Shown here: piece by piece, positions 57,694-64,000 of the stretch
Position numbering within the stretch: the first letter of the stretch is position 1
Layout: each line of letters opens with the position of its first letter
Assembly: GCA_024280335.1 (NCBI GenBank)
Contig: JAJRQI010000008.1
Coordinates: forward strand, 62,001 to 126,000
DNA: 64,000 nucleotides
Source: Deltaproteobacteria bacterium
GTDB lineage: Bacteria > Desulfobacterota > Desulfuromonadia > Desulfuromonadales > Geopsychrobacteraceae
Direction of reading: 5' to 3'
Notes under the pieces: model-generated
Told to the model about the DNA's origin: nothing
Database searches by the model: none
Seen by the model: only the letters and a program-made list of their open reading frames with translations
Translations under genes and position numbers: made by a program

Positions 57694-58899
57694 CTACAGG
57701 CACTGCTTGAAGATTCCGATCATGTCCTCCAGACCGGTATCGGTCGGGTTGCCTTCGGTACAGATATCGTTGACCGAGAAACGTGCCAGTCCTTCGATAT
57801 CTTTTTCCAACAGACCGAGATCAGCAAAGGTTTTGGTGATCCCCAGATCGGACTTCAGTTGCAAACAAGCATTGATAAATGCCTGACCTGCTTCCATATC
57901 GGACATTCCAGCGACATCAACACCGGCAGCCTGAGCCATCAGCTTGAAGCGCTCCGGGCAGGCTGGCAGGTTGAACGACATAACCGGACCGAGGCCGATG
58001 GCGTTACAGAGGCCGTGCGGTGCATCGTACATACCGCCCAGAGCGTGAGCCATACTGTGAATCAGGCCAAGACCGGCGCTGTTGAAGCTATAGGCTGCGG
58101 CCATCTCAGCCCAGACCATCGCTTCGATCGCCTTGTCGTTATTGCGGTTCATCGACGACTGACGCAGGTTTTCAAAGATCAAGGTAATTGCGCTCAGACC
58201 TGGACCATAAGCAGAAACAACACCCAGACGGGAAGAGATGGCTTCAACGGCGTGAGCCAAAGCGTCCATCCCGGTATAAGCGGCCAGATCACCCGACATG
58301 CACTGGTGAATCAGCGGGTCATTGATCGACTTGCTGGGGGTGCAGTTGGGGTCAAAAAGAGCCATTTTATATTGCTTGTCGGTGTGATTGATGATCGAGA
58401 AACAGGAGACTTCCGAACCGGTCCCTGAGGTCGAGTTGATCGCCAGCTGAGGTATCGTGTTGGCTTTGGTTGCCTTGAAGGCACCTTCAAAACTTCTGAC
58501 ATCCTGACCGTCATGACTGTGCACCAGCTTGATCGCTTTACATGCGTCATGAGAGCTGCCGCCGCCAAGACTGATCAGGCCGTCAAAACTACCGCCGGCC
58601 AGAACCTTGGCACCGGCCATAACTTCATGGTCTTTCGGGTTGGGAGTCACTCCGGAGAATACTTCGGAATTGACCCCGGCAGCCTTCAGCACGCCCTGGA
58701 TGGTCTCGACAATGCCGGTACCGCGCAGACCGGTGGTTACGATCAGGGCATTGGTCATGCCGAGGGCCTTGGCATCGTTGCCGACCATCGTGTGAGCACC
58801 CCAGCCGACGTTGACTGAAGGATAGGCGTGCATCATCTTGATCGGGTATTCCAGTCTTTCGTTCTTGAGGGTTCGTTGGACATCTTTGTTGTGAGACAT
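57694..58899 (-). CDS. Iron-dependent alcohol dehydrogenase 1, possible mycofactocin-linked nicotinoprotein
   Basis: Group III Fe-ADH of 401 residues that oxidises a primary alcohol. Nucleotide-binding GGGSSHDACKAIKLV, TSGTGSEVS, and metal ligands in AYTGMDALAHAVEA and GLIHSMAHALGGMYDAPHG are intact. Several segments (TTGLRGTGIVE, NPKDHEVMAGA, SHDGQDVRSFEG, ICTEGNPTD) recall, from memory, the NDMA-dependent methanol dehydrogenases, which hold NAD tightly and need mycofactocin. With the mft operon under the same kind of promoter, a mycofactocin-dependent role is attractive but unproved. Expression: sigma-54 promoter at 59098-59113. Confidence 0.9.
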   Translation of the reverse strand: MSHNKDVQRTLKNERLEYPIKMMHAYPSVNVGWGAHTMVGNDAKALGMTNALIVTTGLRGTGIVETIQGVLKAAGVNSEVFSGVTPNPKDHEVMAGAKVLAGGSFDGLISLGGGSSHDACKAIKLVHSHDGQDVRSFEGAFKATKANTIPQLAINSTSGTGSEVSCFSIINHTDKQYKMALFDPNCTPSKSINDPLIHQCMSGDLAAYTGMDALAHAVEAISSRLGVVSAYGPGLSAITLIFENLRQSSMNRNNDKAIEAMVWAEMAAAYSFNSAGLGLIHSMAHALGGMYDAPHGLCNAIGLGPVMSFNLPACPERFKLMAQAAGVDVAGMSDMEAGQAFINACLQLKSDLGITKTFADLGLLEKDIEGLARFSVNDICTEGNPTDTGLEDMIGIFKQCL

Positions 58900-59097
58900 A
58901 GGGTACTTCCTCCTGTTGGTTTGTACTCAGGTTTCAGCTGTTTTGAGTACGTGATAAATGATTCACTTGCTAAGCATCGGTCGCATTCCAGCCAGGGGGT
59001 AACGTTAGAAAAACCTCGTTCTACCTGACCGCAAACATCAATTATTGATCTGAACTCTGTGTCACCAAGGCTCATCAACAACCTGACAAATCGACGT

Positions 59098-59113
59098 AGC
59101 AAGCAGGGTGCCA
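59098..59113 (-). promoter_or_regulatory. Sigma-54 promoter of adh1
   Basis: On the minus strand TGGCACCCTGCTTGCT is a full consensus (TGGCAC-N5-TTGCT). It lies 199 bp before the adh1 start, leaving a long leader with no recognised riboswitch. Confidence 0.9.
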
Positions 59114-59243
59114 AGCAAAAACATTGTTCTATATTAGACATTTAGTGTGTTTCTCAAGAGACATGAGGAAATCCCCGATGAAAAAACTGGGGGGAAAAGA
59201 AACACTCCTTACAGAAAAGGCAGTGCGAACAGGCTTCTGACAC

Positions 59244-59278
59244 TATAGAGAATGTCTACACTGGGGAGTTTTGCACCG
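59244..59278 (-). promoter_or_regulatory. 35-bp composite activator element, adh1 proximal
   Basis: TATAG-AGAATGT-CTACA and TGGGG-AGTTTTG-CACCG, 18 bp apart; about 150 bp upstream of the adh1 -24 box, the same distance as at mftA. Confidence 0.65.
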
Positions 59279-59442
59279 ATAAATTATTAAAAAAAGGCGG
59301 TTAATCAGAAAAAAATCGATGGGGAAGACGAGAAAACACAGATTTTTGTGTTTTTAGGCTCTTCGTTGTTCAGCGTTCAGAGTCTGCGGGAGGATGCCCG
59401 AGAATATAGGCCAAAGTGAAAAGCCGAAAGTTGAGGCTGAGC

Positions 59443-59459
59443 TGTAGAACTTTAGAACA
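59443..59459 (-). promoter_or_regulatory. Single 17-bp element, adh1 distal region
   Basis: TGTAG-AACTTTA-GAACA, both arms partly conserved. Confidence 0.45.
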
Positions 59460-59496
59460 GCGGAAGGCAAGAGCAGAAGAATACCGGCACGCACAC

Positions 59497-59531
59497 TGTG
59501 GAGCTTTTCCACACTGTGGCGTTTTGCAACA
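59497..59531 (-). promoter_or_regulatory. 35-bp composite activator element, adh1 distal
   Basis: TGTGG-AGCTTTT-CCACA, a perfect inverted repeat, then one base, then TGTGG-CGTTTTG-CAACA, 18 bp apart. It ends 21 bp from the stop codon of the activator gene. It lies about 400 bp from the adh1 promoter. Confidence 0.75.
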
Positions 59532-59551
59532 ATCCAGACAAGAAGAACCGG

Positions 59552-60913
59552 TCAGCAACCCAGCTCATAGCGTTCCAGTTTGGTATACAGGGTTTTGCGA
59601 TCGATCTCCAGAATCCGTGCAGCCTGACTCTTGTTGCCGGCGACGATCTCCAGAACCTTGCCGATATGCTCACGTTCAACAACCCAGAGCGGTGACGGAT
59701 CCAGGCCGTCAGCACCACTCCCTTTGCCGGGCAGAGGCATTTTAGGTGCGGGAAAGGGCAACAGATCGACGGAAATGACCGCTTCAGGGGCCAGAATACA
59801 GGCTCGGCGGATGGTATTTTTCAGCTCGCGGACATTGCCCGGCCAATGGTAGGCAGTCAGCGCAGACAAGGCTTCGTCGGCAAGTTCCCAAGCTGCTCCG
59901 TCCCGACTGGGGCTCTCTTGCAAAAAGTGCAGAGCCAGCGGCAGGATATCCTCCTGCCGCTCACGCAAGGTCGGCAGGACAATCGGCAACAGGTTGATCC
60001 GATGGTAAAAATCCTCCCGAAAGCTCCCCTGCTCGACACATTCCTGCAGTTTTTTATTGGAGGCAAACACAAAGCGTACATCAACGCTGATATCGCGGCT
60101 GCCTCCCAAACGCCGGAAAACACCGGTTTCAAGAATGCGCAGCAGTTTCACCTGGACAGCGAGTGACATTTCCGAGACTTCATCCATAAACAGGGTGCCG
60201 TTATCGGCCAGTTCGAACAGGCCGGCGCGAGCCTTGTTGGCGCTGGTAAACGCCCCCTGCATATGGCCGAACAGTTCACTTTTTGCCGTGTGCACATCAA
60301 GACGGCCGCAATTCACCGTAACAAACGGCTTATCGACCCGGCTGCTGGCATCATGAACCGCCCGGGCGATCAACTCTTTGCCGGTGCCGCTTTCGCCGTA
60401 GATCAGCACATGCTCATCGGTTGCCCCCCAGCGATTGACTGTCGACAGCACCTGGCGGATTTTTTGGCTGCGGCCGACAACCTGATGGTCGTCGAGTTTG
60501 CTGAGTTCAAGTTTAAGGCTGATGTTTTCCCGCCGCAGGCGATTCTTTTCGTGCGCCTTGTCGATAACAATTTCCAGTTCATCCAGTTTCACCGGTTTGG
60601 TGAGATAATCATAAGCACCCAGCTTGATACATTTGACCGCAGTTTCAATATCTCCGTGACCGGTAAACATAATGATTTCAGGAACAGCTGAATGCTCCCG
60701 CATCTTTTCCAGCACCTCAACGCCACCCATTTCCGGCATTTTCACGTCCAGCAGCACCACACTGAAGCACTCTTCCAGATATTGCTCCAGACCTGCTCGG
60801 CCGTTAGCGGCAACCTGCACCTGATAACCGCCGCGAGAAAGCTCGGCTTTCAGCAGTTCACGTAAGGGTTCTTCATCTTCGACAATGAGGACTTTTGCTT
60901 TTTTTTCCATCAT
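59552..60913 (-). CDS. Sigma-54 response regulator (NtrC-type enhancer-binding protein)
   Basis: Transcription activator of 453 residues: receiver domain (acidic VEDEE, phospho-acceptor Asp56, Lys in TKPV), AAA+ domain with Walker A GESGTGKE (173-180), sigma-54 contact loop GAFTSA (220-225), Walker B GTLFMDEVSEM and Arg-rich REDFYHRINLLPIVLPTLRER, then a Fis-type helix-turn-helix ending in NKSQAARILEIDRKTLYTKLERY. The loop has S for the usual G of GAFTGA. The start overlaps the kinase gene (ATGA), giving an adh2-kinase-activator operon. It is the likely reader of the 35-bp elements. Confidence 0.93.
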   Translation of the reverse strand: MMEKKAKVLIVEDEEPLRELLKAELSRGGYQVQVAANGRAGLEQYLEECFSVVLLDVKMPEMGGVEVLEKMREHSAVPEIIMFTGHGDIETAVKCIKLGAYDYLTKPVKLDELEIVIDKAHEKNRLRRENISLKLELSKLDDHQVVGRSQKIRQVLSTVNRWGATDEHVLIYGESGTGKELIARAVHDASSRVDKPFVTVNCGRLDVHTAKSELFGHMQGAFTSANKARAGLFELADNGTLFMDEVSEMSLAVQVKLLRILETGVFRRLGGSRDISVDVRFVFASNKKLQECVEQGSFREDFYHRINLLPIVLPTLRERQEDILPLALHFLQESPSRDGAAWELADEALSALTAYHWPGNVRELKNTIRRACILAPEAVISVDLLPFPAPKMPLPGKGSGADGLDPSPLWVVEREHIGKVLEIVAGNKSQAARILEIDRKTLYTKLERYELGC

Positions 60914-62135
60914 TTATCCTGACATTTTGGCAGTTTCACGACAAACTCCGTTCCTTCGCCGACCTTGCTGCGCACAGTAATTGTGCCTTGATGTTTCTCA
61001 ACGATGTCATAGGTGACAGCCAATCCAAGCCCCTGCCCCTGGCCGACCGTTTTTGTGGTAAAAAACGGCGTCCAGATTTGGTCCAGCATCTCCGGGGCGA
61101 TCCCTGCTCCGCTATCGATCACCCTGGCAACAATCCAGGAACCATCGACCGCGGTCTCGATGATGACGGTCCCGGCCTCATCGATCGCCTGCAATGCATT
61201 CAGGATCAGATTCAAAAACACCTGCCGCAAAGCACTGGCATCCCCTTGCACCAAGGGCAACGAGACAGACAGATTTTCGCGCAGGGTAATATTTTTATCC
61301 CGCCCCTGGTGGCGCACAAGTTCCAGAACCTCGCCCATAATGACATTAAGATCGACCCTACCGAACACTCCGTCCGATTTGCGGCTGAAACTCTGCAGAC
61401 TGTCGATGATCCCCTTACAGCGGTAGACTTCGCGGACGATAATTTCCAGATAATTGGGAAAGTCGAGTAGGCGCTGATCGCCCGCCAGGGATGGATCCTC
61501 ACGAAAACGTCTCTGCAGGGCTTCTGCATAGCCGGCAACCGAAGTCATCGGATTATTGATTTCATGGGCCACCCCCGCAGCTAGTACGCCGATACTCGAC
61601 ATTTTTTCCGCCTGCAACAACTGCAGTTCACGACTTCGCCGTTCGGTCACATCGCGGATAAAAACCAGCGCCCGGTTGCCACCGTCCGGATCTTCGCTGG
61701 GGGTTGCAATGGGCGTGGCAATCACATCATAGAAATGATTGCGGCCGTCGCCATTTTGTGAGGTGGTAAAAGAGAGCTGTGAGCTCTCGCCGCGCAGCGC
61801 CTTTCTACCGGGCAACCGGCTGGCGTCAGGCTGTGATCGGCATGAAACAGAGCCCGGCAACTCATGCCGATCAACGTTTCTTTGGGAAAAAACCTTGGAC
61901 AAACATGATTGCGATGCTGCACCAGTCCCTTACGATCATAAATAACGACGCCATCGCTGATGGCGTCAAAGACCGCCTGCAACTCGGTCTTTTTAATTCT
62001 CAGGCCAAGATTGGCCGCCTCGAGTTCCTGGATTTTCTGCTTCACTTCACCGTAAAAGCCGATTTTTGAGCTTTCGATACCGAGCAGCGTATCGAGAAAA
62101 GGTTCATCCACCCGAGTGGGAATGATCTCTTTCAT
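60910..62135 (-). pseudogene. PAS sensor histidine kinase with a one-base frameshift
   Basis: Together the two overlapping frames (62135-61722 and 61902-60910) encode a 408-residue PAS kinase. The PAS part breaks at CPVER, and the second frame resumes at ALRGESS; adding one G near 61800 (AGGCG to AGGGCG) restores a continuous protein, as seen by comparison with [15 protein letters not shown] in the kinase at 53073. The H-box AHEINNPMTS, N-box NLILNALQAI and GQGLGLAV are intact. Either a real disruption of the activator's own kinase, or a base-call error. It overlaps adh2 and the activator gene. Confidence 0.88.
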
Positions 62136-63301
62136 CAGTATGATCTCTGCAGAATACCGAGCAGATCCTCTTCATCGGTCTGCCGCGGCGAAGTCAACAC
62201 ACAGACATCCTTTAACGCACGTTCAGCCAAACCGGACAGATCCTCTTCGCGGACTCCAAGGTTCCGCAAACCCTTGGGAGCGCCGCCGGCATCCAGCAGT
62301 GTATCTATAGTCTCCAGGGCCATCTCCTCGGCCTCTTTGCCATTTTCAGGAGAGCGATGCCCCAGGGCGGCGGCAAAGCCCGCGAGCTTTTTCTTTACCA
62401 CAGGAAAATCATAACGCAGAACTTCCGGCAGCAGGACCGCGTTGACATGGCCGTGATTGGCATTGTAAAGCCCACCGATCGGATGCGACAGCGCATGACC
62501 GATGCCGAGCAGTGCGTTGGAGAAGGCCATCCCGGCATGCAAGCTGGCCCGCGACAGATTTTCCAGGTCCTCGGCACGCCGCTCCTTCACCGCATTGACA
62601 AAGCTCTTGTTCAGCAGAATCAAGGCCTCTTGCGCGTTGACATCGGTCAAGGATGAAGCCGCCACGGAGAAATAGGCTTCTACCGCATGTGAGAGGGCAT
62701 CAACGGCACTACTGCCGACATATTCATCCGGCAAAGTTTCTAGAGTATCGGGATCAGTGAGGCTGATATCGGGGGCGACACAGCGACTCATGATGGTGAA
62801 TTTACACTTTTCAGCAGTATCGTTGACAACCGCGAATTGCGAAACATCGGAACCGGTTCCGCAGGTGGTCGGACAGAGCACCAACGGCGGCAGAGGCCGG
62901 TGAATCTGATCCGTTCCGCGATAATCCTGAATTCGGCCGCCATTGGAACCGAGGATCGCAATCCCCTTTGCGGCATCCATGGCGCTGCCGCCACCGAGAC
63001 CGACGATGACATCAGCCCCCTGGGCCAGATACTCGCGAAAACCGTCCTCAATCTCGTAGTCTTTGGGGTTTGAAGTGACCTGATCGTAAAACACAAAATC
63101 CAGCCCGGCATCCAGCAGGCTCTTCATCACCCGATCGACCCAGCCGGCCCGGAACAAGCCTTCATCGCTGACCAGAAAAATCTTTTTCCCGCCGAGCCGT
63201 TTGGCGCAAGAGCCAACCTGATTCAACAGGCCACGACCGAAGATAATTTCCGGGACCTCAAATTTACAATGCTGATTCGGATTATCTGCTCCCATCTTCA
63301 A
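62135..63301 (-). CDS. Iron-dependent alcohol dehydrogenase 2
   Basis: Group III Fe-ADH of 388 residues. It has the nucleotide-binding GLGGGSAMDAAKGIAIL, CGTGSDVSQFAVV, and metal ligands in SAVDALSHAVEAYF and GIGHALSHPIGGLYNANHG. Only distantly related to ADH1 and without its TTGLRGTGI-type segments, so probably a conventional NAD-dependent enzyme. First gene of an operon with a PAS kinase and sigma-54 activator. The promoter is the sigma-54 site at 63386-63401. Confidence 0.92.
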   Translation of the reverse strand: MKMGADNPNQHCKFEVPEIIFGRGLLNQVGSCAKRLGGKKIFLVSDEGLFRAGWVDRVMKSLLDAGLDFVFYDQVTSNPKDYEIEDGFREYLAQGADVIVGLGGGSAMDAAKGIAILGSNGGRIQDYRGTDQIHRPLPPLVLCPTTCGTGSDVSQFAVVNDTAEKCKFTIMSRCVAPDISLTDPDTLETLPDEYVGSSAVDALSHAVEAYFSVAASSLTDVNAQEALILLNKSFVNAVKERRAEDLENLSRASLHAGMAFSNALLGIGHALSHPIGGLYNANHGHVNAVLLPEVLRYDFPVVKKKLAGFAAALGHRSPENGKEAEEMALETIDTLLDAGGAPKGLRNLGVREEDLSGLAERALKDVCVLTSPRQTDEEDLLGILQRSY

Positions 63302-63385
63302 TCCTTTCGCCCCGGCGAATCACTTCTGGCTGCTGATAGTTGCAGCCGAACGGGAAAAATCTCTGAATACTTGACTTAAAAACTA

Positions 63386-63401
63386 AGCAATTCCTGTGCC
63401 G
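63386..63401 (-). promoter_or_regulatory. Sigma-54 promoter of the adh2-kinase-activator operon
   Basis: On the minus strand CGGCACAGGAATTGCT: only the first base departs from TGGCAC-N5-TTGCT. It lies 85 bp before the adh2 start, with the composite element 75 bp further upstream. Suggests positive autoregulation. Confidence 0.8.
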
Positions 63402-63457
63402 CAAATAACATTGTTCTGTTTAGCATGAGAGGCCGGTGCCTGTTTACATCGATTGAA

Positions 63458-63492
63458 TAGGGATATTTTCCACGCTGTAGAATCTCTCCCCA
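63458..63492. promoter_or_regulatory. 35-bp composite activator element between adh2 and the DUF4242 gene
   Basis: TAGGG-ATATTTT-CCACG and TGTAG-AATCTCT-CCCCA, 18 bp apart. Weaker than the others, but spacing and central CACGCTG-type junction are kept. Shared position for two divergent sigma-54 promoters. Confidence 0.6.
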
Positions 63493-63681
63493 CGGACAGA
63501 CTAGCCCTACCGATAGCCCGCAGACAGTCTTCTTTCCGGCCGATCATAACATTTCAGCCATTTGAAATAACCGTGGAATTATAGCATCTTGGTGATAATC
63601 GCTGCGCAGATTCAAGCGCTTGCAGACACTGACTGTTGTGCAGGTTCGAGGTCTAAATATTTCTCTGCCATTGGGTCAGAG

Positions 63682-63698
63682 TATCCATTTTCTCTACA
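63682..63698. promoter_or_regulatory. Single 17-bp half element upstream of the DUF4242 gene
   Basis: TATCC-ATTTTCT-CTACA; only the right arm and the AT-rich spacer fit. It lies 75 bp upstream of the plus-strand sigma-54 promoter. Confidence 0.4.
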
Positions 63699-63772
63699 AA
63701 AGCAACTCCCTGCGTCAGTCATAAATAATCAGAAAGCACAAAAAACACCAGGGATAACGGCGTTATAAAGCT

Positions 63773-63788
63773 TGGCACTCAGGTTGCA
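63773..63788 (+). promoter_or_regulatory. Sigma-54 promoter of the DUF4242 gene
   Basis: TGGCACTCAGGTTGCA matches TGGCAC-N5-TTGCW exactly; 73 bp before the ATG at 63862. Confidence 0.88.
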
Positions 63789-63861
63789 GTGGCAGTTCGC
63801 CGTCACCGAGGAATATTCAATTATCTGCAATAGCAACTTTTTACTTTGGGAGGAACCAACT

Positions 63862-64000
63862 ATGCCGAAATATATCATTGAAAGAGAAATCCCCCAGGCC
63901 GGGAAGCTCTGCGCAGAGGAACTTCAATCGATCGCGCAGAAATCCTGCGGCGTTCTTCGCGACATGGGGCCGCAAATCCAATGGGTCCAGAGCTATGTCA
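63862..64000 (+). CDS. DUF4242 family protein, 3' end outside the window
   Basis: The first 46 codons are visible, starting at the ATG at 63862 with GGGAGGA upstream. The sequence MPKYIIEREIPQAGKLCAEE, then QKSCGVLRDMGPQIQWVQSY, is typical of DUF4242, a small ferredoxin-like-fold family, some of whose members bind nickel. Divergent from adh2 and with its own sigma-54 promoter, so it belongs to the same regulon. Function unknown. Confidence 0.82.
   Translation, partial: MPKYIIEREIPQAGKLCAEELQSIAQKSCGVLRDMGPQIQWVQSYV

Overview
The window looks like chromosomal DNA of an anaerobic, alcohol-oxidising deltaproteobacterium, probably of the Desulfuromonadales (Pelobacter/Desulfuromonas/Geobacter type). 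This is inferred from gene content and style: tungsten aldehyde:ferredoxin oxidoreductase (AOR), a TupABC tungstate importer, Moco/Tuco riboswitches, many sigma-54 promoters, PAS-rich two-component systems, PEP-CTERM proteins and moderately high GC.

Layout. 0-9.3 kb holds signalling and housekeeping genes: HD-GYP, EttA, a diguanylate cyclase, a periplasmic binding protein, a hybrid kinase, a HIT protein and RlmKL. 9.4-18.3 kb has an M16 peptidase and an assimilatory sulfate-reduction cluster (sulfite reductase, DUF2061, cysH with an in-frame amber stop, cysD, cysNC). 18.4-22.4 kb, after tRNA-Pro, is an accessory patch: a PEP-CTERM toroid protein, an integrase, and a degenerate second copy of the PEP-CTERM/small-gene module. 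22.3-25.4 kb is a zinc uptake locus (znuA divergent from zur-znuCB, with a Zur-like palindrome between). tRNA-Leu is followed by an hsdM remnant, a Fic protein and a MITE-like element. 28.4-32.1 kb carries cell-wall and spmAB-type genes.

From 32.2 kb to the end nearly everything is on the minus strand and appears to form one physiological system for alcohol and aldehyde oxidation. It comprises: (i) a tungsten operon, porin-tupABC-moeA, behind two tandem Moco/Tuco riboswitches; (ii) AOR, an unknown protein, MoaD-like and ThiF-like proteins behind a third riboswitch and a sigma-54 promoter; (iii) a duplicated regulatory region plus methyltransferase gene flanking a RAYT transposase; (iv) a mycofactocin cluster whose 39-residue precursor MftA ends in IDGICGVY, with mftB, mftC, an OYE-type flavoprotein, ETF alpha and beta, FixC/FixX-like proteins and mftF; (v) a PAS kinase with a CoxE-like VWA protein and a MoxR ATPase; (vi) two iron-dependent alcohol dehydrogenases; and (vii) a frameshifted PAS kinase with a sigma-54 enhancer-binding regulator.

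The most interesting observation is regulatory. The AOR, mftA, adh1, adh2 and DUF4242 genes, and the duplicated AOR control region, each have a good sigma-54 -24/-12 promoter. Upstream of these lies a previously unnamed 35-bp composite element: two 17-bp inverted repeats (about TGTRG-N7-CYACA) placed exactly 18 bp apart. This ties the mycofactocin system, both dehydrogenases, the tungsten AOR and the local regulator into a probable single regulon. The likely chemistry is alcohol to aldehyde by the Fe-ADHs (one resembling mycofactocin-linked nicotinoproteins), aldehyde to acid by AOR, with electrons leaving through ferredoxin, mycofactocin and ETF/FixCX.
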